Origin: Elusimicrobiota bacterium
GTDB taxonomy: Bacteria; Elusimicrobiota; Endomicrobiia; Endomicrobiales; Endomicrobiaceae
Direction: 5' to 3'
NCBI GenBank assembly: GCA_031282945.1
Contig: JAITCX010000069.1
Coordinates: 1-9,585 of the forward strand
DNA: 9,585 nucleotides
Below, piece by piece: positions 1-6,987 of the stretch (its first letter is position 1; every line of letters begins with the position of its first letter). The notes beneath the pieces were generated by a model. The model made no database searches and was not told the origin of the DNA. It saw nothing but the letters and a program-made list of their open reading frames with translations. The translations under genes were made by a program, and so were the position numbers.

Positions 1-2
1 CG

Positions 3-3000
3 CAAGAGAGAAATTCCAAACAGCAGATCCGCCTCAACCGCGACAAAGTGAGTTTTAATGGATCAAATGCAACTGTAAAATTCGGCCGCACAGACGCATC
101 GCCCGCCAAACCTCAATATCGTTTAGAGGCCGATATTATTTCAATAAGCGGCGGCGCGGGCAATAAAATTATTTTCTCCTCGGCGGTAACGGCGTTTGGC
201 GCAAGCGGCTCCAATTTTACATTAAATGCAAATTCGGGCAAAAACTATCAATTTCTCTTTGGAGATTTTGACATTTCAAATTATAGCGATGTCGCCCCTG
301 CAAATAAAAATATCCGCACGGTTACAATAAACAATTCCAGTTCTACAATGGTAAATTATTTGGCGGGCGCTTCAGACAACTATTTAAATTTATTGACTTT
401 CGGCATAAAAACAAATGACAATTTTACAAGTTTAATAAACGATCAATTTAGAACCAACATAATAAATTCAGGCATTGGCAATCCTTCCAATCAAATACCT
501 TTGGGCATTGGCGGCATATCTTATTATTTTGCGGCTCCCACATCGGAAGAATATGACGGCAGAGAATTTATTTTACCCATTTTAAATCCAACGGGTCTGT
601 TTAAGTTTTATGACGGTTTGGCTTATAGCGGCGTCTATGACGACTATCAATATAATGTCACTTATTATAATGACTATGCGGTGCATTTGGAAATGCGTTT
701 AGCTAAAGGCGACCTGCTCTATAATGCAAATATCAATGCAGACGCAAGCGAGCGGCCTTTTGCCATAGATAATCCGGCTCGGGGCAGAAGCGGCGCATAT
801 TTTGCAACGGTGATATATTCCTCGCCCACTGCATTTTCAGATGTGGATGGCAGAAATCCGTTTATGGTTGTAGGTCAAGATGACACCGCAGATTTTAACG
901 CTTTAGTTGACAATCCCGAAAGCCACATTATGACGGCGCGTTTTAGAAATCCTAAAGACGGGCGTTTAAACAGCACGGCAATGTTCTATTTGAAAGAGGG
1001 GTCAGGCGATACGGCAAATCCTTTTGGTTTAATTTTATCTGGCTTTACAATTAGGGATGCCTACATTTCCTCTACAAGTCTTGAGGCTGGAAAAATTGTA
1101 GACAATTTTGGAAACGGCGCGGTTTTGAGGATGATAGATCCAACCGTGTATGCAAGTTTTAGAAATATGGTGGTTTTGGAGTCAAACTCAGACGGGCATG
1201 GTGGCGTTGGCTGGGTGACGGCTGGAACGCTGGATGTTTTTGCTTGGGCAAATAGAGGCCAAAGCCGCACGAGCCGTTTTACTGGAAATATTGCGACCAG
1301 TTCGGGCGGCGTTTTCTTTATACAAAATGCCAGCGCTTCATTTATAGCGGCGCGCAATAATGAAGAGCAAAATGACGCCGCGGCGGCCGCTTTGATGTTT
1401 GTAAGCAATAGCTCGCTGCTTGGTTTTGGCGGCGCATTATATGTTGACAATTCAACAGCTCAGTTTAAACTTTTGGATAATTATTCAAATCAGACGGCGG
1501 GCAAAGCCAGCCGCATAGAGTTTAATTCAAACAAAGCTGCCATTGGGTACGGCGGCGGCGCGATTGCGGCATTTAGCTCATTAATAACATTGGGATCTAA
1601 TGACAGCGCTTATGACGGCGGCATTATTAGGTTTAATGCAAATGTGGCGGCGGGCGGCGCTCAGACGGGCGGCGGCGCGATATTTATTGACGAAAACAGC
1701 GTGGTAGAAATTTATGCTAAAAAAGCTTATGACGAGGGCGGCGTTTTGTTTACTGGAAACTCCGCAATTTCAGGCTCTGGCGGCGCGATCTTAAACCGCG
1801 GCATATTGCGTTTGCATGCGATAAACTCGTCTATAACGTTTACAAATAATCGTTATTCCTCAGGGTATTCCAGCATTCCAAATGATATGCAGTTGGATGA
1901 AAATTCTACAACTGAAATTGAAGTTTTGCCCGAGGGGCTTGCGGCGTTTAATTCAGGCATATCGGGGACAGGCGATCTTAAAAAGCTTGGCGGCGGACTC
2001 TTGATTTTAAGCGGCAATAGCGCGGGTTATGGAGGGACGTTTGAAGTTGCAGACGGCACCGTAAATGTTACGGGGACGTATTTTAGCGGCATCACAAATT
2101 TACGCGCTGGGAGCGTTTTAAATTTCAGCGTTGGGGCGAAAGTTTCAACGGGCATAATTAATGTTATACCGCAGACAACTTTGAGTTTGCAAGGCGTGGA
2201 TTCCTCGCAGTTTAAAGGAATTATAAATCTTGCAAATCATGCCACAACATTGATCTCAAATACAACTTTCGGCGCAAGCCAAGGAATTATAAATATTAGC
2301 GCGGAAAATAATTTTGAGACTGTTTTGCGTATAGAAAACAGCATAATAAATTCAGCTATAAAATTAAATACAGACGGGGCGCAGCTTAAAACTTTTGGAA
2401 ATATTACCATTTCAAGTTCAGTCTCGGCAGATGCTGCGGATGCCGTATGGACTTACGAGGGGGGCGGCAGCCAAGTTTTAACGGGCAATCAGGACGCATT
2501 TAAAGGCGCTTATGTCCAGAACCCCGACAGCGGCGTTTTGGCTAGAACCGTTTTTGAGGACGCTTCGACCGCTATGGGCAATATAGCGATAAATGCAGGA
2601 TCTTTGGAGTTTAGAGGAAGATCTAAAACTTTGGAGCAAGGGGCTGGGGCAAAGATAGAGCTTGGGGCTGGCGTTGAAATGTTTATAAATAGCGACAGCC
2701 AAGTTACATTTAATGCAGATATAAATGGCGCGGCCGATTCTGTGATTAGGAAAGCGGGGGGCGGAATTTTTGCTGTGGAGTCGGGCGGCTTTAATGAATT
2801 TAAAGGCAAGTTTATTTCGGATGCGGGTCAAACTATAATGAGCACAATAGCTTTCACAACAAATGTTGTAAATGCGGGCAGACTTATCTACCGTTTTGAG
2901 CAAGAATTGCAAGCTTATTATTCCGGCGCTGGAACGCTTGTTGCAGACGGGGTATTGATAATTATAACGGACAAAACGGATATCAGCAATTTTAGAGGAG

Positions 3001-5186
3001 TTTTTGAAAATGACAATGGCGGCGAGTTTATTTTGCTGCAGTATAATGCAGGCAATAAAACGCTTTCAACAGGTTTAAATGTAAGCATATCGGATGTGCC
3101 GGTTCCAACTCCCAATGGACCTGAATATGACAATAGGTTTATCAGCAAAGGCAGCGCGGTAAATGCCGTGCTTGTGCCGACTAAATTTACAGGCGATTAT
3201 GCAAATAGCGTTTCTTTGAGAATTGACACTTCCAAAAATACATCGTATCCAACGTCAACGCTTTCTTACTTTTTGGGCGAGGCGGTTTTCTTAAGAGATA
3301 AAGCTTTTGGATACGATCAAGTTTTAAGCGCCACTTCAGACGAGGATTTAGACGGTCATCTACCCAATTCTGCGGGCAATCTCGGGGTTGTGGGCGGGGC
3401 TGTGATGAGTTTCTCGGGCGATTTGCCGCATTTTGGAAATACGAGCGATGAATATTTTGAGATGAGCGGGGGGAAGGGGTATGGCACAATTTTTGCAAAC
3501 GATGCAAGCATAATATTTACGAAAGCTGGGGCGCAAAAAATTGGGCAAATCAATGCGCAAGGGGAGAGTTATTGGGCGAATTTTGCAATAGACAAAAACT
3601 CTACTTTGTCAACGCATTATGACGGAAAAGAGTTTGGTTCCAGCGTAACATTTACGGGAGCGCTTACAATTGAAGGGACTTGGCAGGCGGATATGGATAT
3701 GGGAAGCGATATTTATGACAGGCTTTATGCGGCAAAAATTTCTATAGGGTCTAATGCAAAATTAAATGTAGATTTCATAAACAGCCGCTATACATTTTAT
3801 AAAGAAGCTTTGATAATGGAGGCGGCGGGAGACGGGTCAATAGGCGGATCTTTTGGCGGGCAGTCATCAATTGCAGACGGCATGCAATGGGTTTACTCCA
3901 CGCAGCTGCGCCAGCAAGCCAGTCAGATGTGGGTTGTGGTGAGGGGCAGATTATTGGATGCCGATGAGATGCAGTCATATTTTGGAAATTATGTAAATAA
4001 GCTCAGCCCTACTGAAAAATTGATATTAAACAGGATAAATAAATCCATTGAGGCGTATAATGCGCAATATGCTGTCGGCAGTTTTAGCGGGTATGAAGAA
4101 GAAAATGGGAAGTCCAAGTCGTTTAAAGATGCGCGGTATGCGCAGACGCCGATTGAGCCGCCTGCCGCTGCAGACGGCCAGACCGAGCTGACGGATTATC
4201 AGCGGGCGCTTGCGGAGGGCGTGCAGAATACGCTTTGGAATAAATTGAAAGCTAATGATATTATTGGGGTAAAGAAAATGCTTTTGCAGATGTCGGGGAT
4301 GTTTTATGCCAATGCATTGGTTGCAAATGCGGTGAGTTATGACAATGATGCATTTTTTGCAAAGGTTACTAAAGACAGCCAAGCTAAAGAAATTTGGGCT
4401 TATGGGGGATACAGAAGCAATGGGATGAAATCGGATTATACTGATTTGCTTGGAGATTTTACAAACACGGGTATGAATTTTAGAGCTGGTATGAATTTAT
4501 TAAAGACGGACAATATTATAGCGGGCGCATTTTTCAATTATGGGTCAAACAAGTTTAAGCAGACAAACGATATAGCGGACATTTCGGAGGAGAGCGGGGG
4601 CGTGTATAGCGGTTTATTTATAGGCTGGACGAGTTTAAAGGTTATGGTTTCCGTTGGGATGCAAAACTTTGCGGTTACGAGGGAAGTTGAGAGTGTTGGG
4701 AGCTATGAGGCGCAGTTTAATGCGGCTGCGTTTAAGGGGGCGGCGGAGCTTACGCAAAAAGTTTTTGAGGCTAAGAGTTTTGATATAAGCGCGGTAGTTG
4801 GGGCGAATGGCGGGTATTTAGAAAATGAGGATGTCAATGAGAAATCTAAGGGTGGGGATGATGGTTTAGCGGCGCACATTTCCAAGACGGACTATTTACG
4901 TTTTGATGCAATTTTTGGTTTACAGGCGAGCGGTTCTTTACAGAAAGCGCATTGGTATGTAAAAACTTATGTAGACATGATAATGGCTGGGGACAAACCT
5001 TCGTATTACATAACGCTTGAGGACGCAAAGATTGACGGGACGCCTCTTGCCAAAAACAATATAAATGCGGCGGCTGGATTTGAGCGGTCTTTTGGGGAGA
5101 GTTTTTCTTTGAGCGCTGACGGCATTGTGACGATGGGGGGCAAGGTTGGGTATGGGTTGAACTTTGGCGGCAAGTTTAGGTTTTAG
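3..5186 (+). CDS. Large autotransporter adhesin with Pmp-like passenger repeats and C-terminal beta-barrel (5' partial)
   Basis: Type V-secreted surface protein: the C-terminal barrel would insert in the outer membrane and the long passenger would be exposed at the surface. The frame is open to the left edge. The first start-like codon, GTG at 48, has no signal peptide after it, so the true start lies outside; residues below count from that GTG. The passenger is rich in Gly, Asn, Ser and Ala. GGA(I/L)-type and FxxN motifs (FTGN ~411, GGALY ~461, FNSN ~492, GGGAI ~504, FNAN ~528, GGGAIF ~541, FTGN ~567, GGAIL ~577) resemble chlamydial Pmp repeats. From ~642 (KLGGGLLILSGNSAGYGGTF) autotransporter-associated beta-strand repeats follow. 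A helical linker spans ~1302-1440, with MLLQMSG at 1411 matching the pre-barrel helix of AidA-type proteins. The barrel runs ~1446-1712 and ends KFRF, with the terminal Phe expected of a BAM signal. Ligand unknown. Glycine codons shift from GGC early to GGG late. Confidence 0.9.
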   Translation, partial: QERNSKQQIRLNRDKVSFNGSNATVKFGRTDASPAKPQYRLEADIISISGGAGNKIIFSSAVTAFGASGSNFTLNANSGKNYQFLFGDFDISNYSDVAPANKNIRTVTINNSSSTMVNYLAGASDNYLNLLTFGIKTNDNFTSLINDQFRTNIINSGIGNPSNQIPLGIGGISYYFAAPTSEEYDGREFILPILNPTGLFKFYDGLAYSGVYDDYQYNVTYYNDYAVHLEMRLAKGDLLYNANINADASERPFAIDNPARGRSGAYFATVIYSSPTAFSDVDGRNPFMVVGQDDTADFNALVDNPESHIMTARFRNPKDGRLNSTAMFYLKEGSGDTANPFGLILSGFTIRDAYISSTSLEAGKIVDNFGNGAVLRMIDPTVYASFRNMVVLESNSDGHGGVGWVTAGTLDVFAWANRGQSRTSRFTGNIATSSGGVFFIQNASASFIAARNNEEQNDAAAAALMFVSNSSLLGFGGALYVDNSTAQFKLLDNYSNQTAGKASRIEFNSNKAAIGYGGGAIAAFSSLITLGSNDSAYDGGIIRFNANVAAGGAQTGGGAIFIDENSVVEIYAKKAYDEGGVLFTGNSAISGSGGAILNRGILRLHAINSSITFTNNRYSSGYSSIPNDMQLDENSTTEIEVLPEGLAAFNSGISGTGDLKKLGGGLLILSGNSAGYGGTFEVADGTVNVTGTYFSGITNLRAGSVLNFSVGAKVSTGIINVIPQTTLSLQGVDSSQFKGIINLANHATTLISNTTFGASQGIINISAENNFETVLRIENSIINSAIKLNTDGAQLKTFGNITISSSVSADAADAVWTYEGGGSQVLTGNQDAFKGAYVQNPDSGVLARTVFEDASTAMGNIAINAGSLEFRGRSKTLEQGAGAKIELGAGVEMFINSDSQVTFNADINGAADSVIRKAGGGIFAVESGGFNEFKGKFISDAGQTIMSTIAFTTNVVNAGRLIYRFEQELQAYYSGAGTLVADGVLIIITDKTDISNFRGVFENDNGGEFILLQYNAGNKTLSTGLNVSISDVPVPTPNGPEYDNRFISKGSAVNAVLVPTKFTGDYANSVSLRIDTSKNTSYPTSTLSYFLGEAVFLRDKAFGYDQVLSATSDEDLDGHLPNSAGNLGVVGGAVMSFSGDLPHFGNTSDEYFEMSGGKGYGTIFANDASIIFTKAGAQKIGQINAQGESYWANFAIDKNSTLSTHYDGKEFGSSVTFTGALTIEGTWQADMDMGSDIYDRLYAAKISIGSNAKLNVDFINSRYTFYKEALIMEAAGDGSIGGSFGGQSSIADGMQWVYSTQLRQQASQMWVVVRGRLLDADEMQSYFGNYVNKLSPTEKLILNRINKSIEAYNAQYAVGSFSGYEEENGKSKSFKDARYAQTPIEPPAAADGQTELTDYQRALAEGVQNTLWNKLKANDIIGVKKMLLQMSGMFYANALVANAVSYDNDAFFAKVTKDSQAKEIWAYGGYRSNGMKSDYTDLLGDFTNTGMNFRAGMNLLKTDNIIAGAFFNYGSNKFKQTNDIADISEESGGVYSGLFIGWTSLKVMVSVGMQNFAVTREVESVGSYEAQFNAAAFKGAAELTQKVFEAKSFDISAVVGANGGYLENEDVNEKSKGGDDGLAAHISKTDYLRFDAIFGLQASGSLQKAHWYVKTYVDMIMAGDKPSYYITLEDAKIDGTPLAKNNINAAAGFERSFGESFSLSADGIVTMGGKVGYGLNFGGKFRF

Positions 5187-5240
5187 GTTTAGCTGATTGG
5201 AAATACAAATATTTTACTTCAAGTTATTTTGGATATTTAG

Positions 5241-5280
5241 AGGCGCGCGGGCGATCAGTTGTTAGGTTGCTTGCGCGCCT
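5241..5280 (+). terminator. GC-rich stem-loop downstream of the autotransporter gene, possible terminator
   Basis: The arms AGGCGCGCGGGC (5241-5252) and GCTTGCGCGCCT (5269-5280) pair over 12 positions. Ten pairs are Watson-Crick and two are G.U when read as + strand RNA; the loop is 16 nt. The stem starts 55 nt after the stop codon at 5184-5186. The T-rich tail (TTGAGTTTGTTG) is interrupted by G and A, so it is not a classical intrinsic terminator. It may end the upstream message weakly or protect its 3' end. The G.U pairs support the + strand as the structured strand. Confidence 0.45.
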
Positions 5281-5301
5281 TTGAGTTTGTTGAAGGCGGG
5301 G

Positions 5302-5318
5302 GCGAAAAAAATTTTCGC
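5302..5318. repeat. Short perfect inverted repeat GCGAAAA-AAA-TTTTCGC
   Basis: Two 7-nt arms (GCGAAAA and TTTTCGC) flank a 3-nt AAA centre. It lies between the GC-rich hairpin and the large palindrome. It could be a small hairpin or part of the same repeat cluster; the sequence alone shows no function. Confidence 0.35.
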
Positions 5319-5332
5319 AAGTGCAGCGCGCA

Positions 5333-5497
5333 TAGGGTGTCTTTGGCAACCCCAGTGCTTGTAATTGCCGCAGATTTTGCGAGATTTAAAGGAAAGAAAA
5401 TGAAGCGCGTCCTAGACGGACGTGCAAATTTTCTTGACACATAAATATCACAAAAGATGCGGCAAGGACGGGCGTTGAGGTTGCCAAAGACACCCTA
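5333..5497. repeat. 165-bp near-symmetric palindrome with 19-bp perfect terminal inverted repeats (MITE-like)
   Basis: The left end TAGGGTGTCTTTGGCAACC (5333-5351) is the exact reverse complement of the right end (5479-5497). Inside, two 13-nt segments (5352-5364 and 5466-5478) pair partly through G.U. Two 48-nt segments (5365-5412 and 5418-5465) follow, whose outer (TTGCCGCA..TTTTG) and inner (GCGCGTCC / GGACGTGC) parts match. The centre is the 5-nt loop TAGAC. Both arms are exactly 80 nt. The outermost dinucleotide is TA on each side, which fits the TA target duplication of IS630/Tc1-mariner elements. A non-autonomous MITE is therefore the leading idea. A structured RNA or another palindromic repeat family is the alternative. 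No transposase is present. Confidence 0.6.
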
Positions 5498-5605
5498 CTA
5501 ATAAAAAATGAGCGCAAAAAAATATAAAGAAATAAGTTAAAGAGAAAAATTTTTATGTCTTTTTTTAAAGAGAGAATAAAGTTTAAAGTGTCGTTAATTT
5601 TTCTG

Positions 5606-5629
5606 TTTCTCTTTTTTCAAAAAGAGAAA
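5606..5629 (-). terminator. AT-rich perfect hairpin, distal of two behind tolB
   Basis: Perfect 11-bp arms TTTCTCTTTTT and AAAAAGAGAAA surround a 2-nt centre on the + strand. It lies about 30 nt beyond the tolB stop. Together with the neighbouring hairpin at 5637-5660 it probably forms the 3' end of the pal-tolA-tolB message. A GC-rich stem is lacking, so termination strength is uncertain. Confidence 0.4.
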
Positions 5630-5636
5630 TAATTTC

Positions 5637-5660
5637 AATTTCTTTTTTACAAAAGAAATT
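5637..5660 (-). terminator. AT-rich hairpin touching the tolB stop codon
   Basis: Perfect 10-bp arms AATTTCTTTT and AAAAGAAATT enclose a 4-nt loop. The stem reaches the last base of the tolB stop codon. In the minus-strand direction it is the first of two consecutive A/T-rich stem-loops after tolB. The symmetrical T and A runs would let it act in either direction in this convergent spacer. Confidence 0.4.
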
Positions 5661-6952
5661 TAAAGCTTCTCGTTTGAGATGTTCGGCGACCAAGCCGGCG
5701 TATAAGAATTGCTTGGAATATCCACCAATTTTCTAGTGCCTGAGCCGTCTATAGCCATAACATAAATTTCCCATCTGCCTGAACGCGACGACGAGAAAAC
5801 CAAAAAGCGCCCATCAGGCGACCAATCTGGATTTTCATTATCGCCTTGATTATTTGTAATTCTGGTAATTTTGGTAGTGCGCAAATCATAAATATAAAGG
5901 TTGAAATTTCCTCTGCCTTGGCGCATCGTAAAAGCAATTTTATCGCCGCGCGGCGACCAAGCGGGAGAATCGCAATAGCCGTTTGTAGGCAGGCGTCTCA
6001 CATTTTTTCCGTCAATGCCCATGATATACATTTGAGGATAGCCGATTCTGTCGGAGATAAAAACCACTTCCTTGCCGCTGGGAGCATAGGATGGACTTGT
6101 GTCAATATAGGCGCCGTCTGTCATTCTGGCAACCAAACGGCCGCCGTTGTCTATCACATATAAATTTGGAAATAATCCGCGAGACAGCGTAAGCATTATA
6201 TTTTTGCCGCTGGGCGAAAAAGTCCCCGCTGAATTTAACCCTTGATATTTTGAAATAACCGACCTTTTATTGCTGCCCAAATTTATTGAAAATAAATCTG
6301 GATTGTTAAATAAATAACTCGTATAAATTATTTGATTTCCGTCCGGCGACCATTTGGGAAGCATATTTAATTTTGCATCGCGCGTAAGACGTTTTAAATT
6401 GTGGCCGTCATAGTCCACCACATAAAGCTCTTTAAATTTCGTGCCATTGTTTACAAAAGCAATCTTGGAAAGAGCTATCCCTTCCTCGCCTGTAAAACGT
6501 TTAACTATCTCATTGCTTATAATATGAGAAAGCGTTCTGTAATCCGATTTATCATTAAAATTATAAGCCGTTTCCCAAACAATTTGCTTGCTTGCAATGT
6601 CATACATTCTCACATTTAAAACTATGGCGTTTTCTCTAACGCTTACCGTTGCATTAAACAAAACATGCGCATCCGCCTGCGACCACGCTTTGAGAGAATC
6701 CTCAATATTTGCGCTTCTTACATCCGCTGAAATAACATTAAAATACCGAGACAAAATCAAGTCGTTTTCTATAACATTTCCAATGGACTTGGCATACTGA
6801 ACATCCTGCGGCGAGCGCGCCGACATAGGCCGCGCATCAATGCCTATATTGAATTTTTTGCCCGAAGACGCTAGAGTTATATAAATATTGCTTTGGGCAA
6901 AAAGGGTTTGCGCAAAAAATAGTAATGCAAAAACAAAAATAAGTTTTTTCAT
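5660..6952 (-). CDS. tolB: TolB, periplasmic beta-propeller of the Tol-Pal system
   Basis: Periplasmic protein that links TolA to Pal in the Tol-Pal complex, which keeps the outer membrane attached during division. It has 430 residues, the usual TolB length. The start is the ATG at 6952: an AGGTGA ribosome site (6957-6962) precedes it and MKKLIFVFALLFFAQTLFA is a clean signal peptide with cleavage after Ala19. A longer TTG start at 6973 would put residues in front of the signal peptide and is rejected. Residues ~20-150 form the TolB N-terminal domain (NIYITLASS... ARSPQDVQYAKSIGN). After that come about six propeller blades with PD40-type motifs such as PKWSPDGNQIIYTS, PSYAPSGKEVVFIS, PAWSPRGDKIAF, PDWSPDGRFLVFSSSR and PAWSPN. 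It lies 35 nt after the TolA-like gene, so co-transcription is expected. Confidence 0.96.
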   Translation of the reverse strand: MKKLIFVFALLFFAQTLFAQSNIYITLASSGKKFNIGIDARPMSARSPQDVQYAKSIGNVIENDLILSRYFNVISADVRSANIEDSLKAWSQADAHVLFNATVSVRENAIVLNVRMYDIASKQIVWETAYNFNDKSDYRTLSHIISNEIVKRFTGEEGIALSKIAFVNNGTKFKELYVVDYDGHNLKRLTRDAKLNMLPKWSPDGNQIIYTSYLFNNPDLFSINLGSNKRSVISKYQGLNSAGTFSPSGKNIMLTLSRGLFPNLYVIDNGGRLVARMTDGAYIDTSPSYAPSGKEVVFISDRIGYPQMYIMGIDGKNVRRLPTNGYCDSPAWSPRGDKIAFTMRQGRGNFNLYIYDLRTTKITRITNNQGDNENPDWSPDGRFLVFSSSRSGRWEIYVMAIDGSGTRKLVDIPSNSYTPAWSPNISNEKL

Positions 6953-6956
6953 GATT

Positions 6957-6962
6957 TCACCT
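6957..6962 (-). promoter_or_regulatory. Ribosome binding site of tolB
   Basis: Read on the minus strand, AGGTGA lies 4 nt before the ATG at 6952 (AGG core 7 nt away). It decides the start at 6952 over the in-frame TTG at 6973, which it would otherwise lie inside. Confidence 0.75.
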
Positions 6963-6987
6963 GTCAAATTCAAATATTTTTTTCAAT

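Larger units (their letters stand above)
5187..5659. other. Gene-free convergent spacer between the autotransporter gene and tolB
   Basis: No convincing gene lies here. The two 61-codon frames, one on each strand across 5255-5444, mirror each other because they run through the palindrome at 5333-5497. Neither has a recognisable domain, and neither is listed as a gene. The left part (5187-5332) is comparatively GC-rich and holds hairpins. The middle is the 165-bp palindrome. The right part (5498-5605) is very AT-rich, with the 9-mer TTAAAGAGA repeated directly at 5537-5545 and 5565-5573. The last part (5606-5660) holds two AT-rich hairpins next to the tolB stop. The genes on both sides point inward, so termination from both directions is expected here. 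Confidence 0.8.

Noticed and set aside
1061..1450. 129-codon minus-strand frame inside the autotransporter gene
   Set aside because: Shadow of the Gly/Ala-rich coding strand (GGC/GCG codons give few stops on the opposite strand). The product is Pro/Ser/Ala-rich with no domain.
2478..2912. 144-codon minus-strand frame inside the autotransporter gene
   Set aside because: Lies wholly within a well supported gene and has no family resemblance. The composition is that of an antisense shadow.
4026..4382. 118-codon minus-strand frame opposite the autotransporter linker
   Set aside because: No ribosome site or domain; the plus-strand frame here encodes the recognisable pre-barrel helix.
5255..5444. 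Overlapping 61-codon frames on both strands through the palindrome
   Set aside because: Both exist because the palindrome lacks stops in those frames. There is no ribosome site, no recognisable domain, and the two products mirror one another. Kept only as part of the repeat.
5434..5456. TTGACA on the plus strand inside the palindrome as a promoter
   Set aside because: A -35-like hexamer is present, but no -10-like hexamer lies 16-18 nt downstream and no gene follows.
5187..5660. CRISPR array or tRNA in the spacer
   Set aside because: The repeats are inverted and not regularly spaced direct repeats, and no cloverleaf with a TTC-loop motif could be found.
5846..6163. 105-codon plus-strand frame antisense to tolB
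   Set aside because: Falls opposite the conserved propeller repeats of TolB; it is a mirror of those codons.
6953..6973. Upstream TTG start for tolB giving seven extra residues
   Set aside because: It would place the AGGTGA ribosome site inside the gene and put polar residues before the signal peptide.
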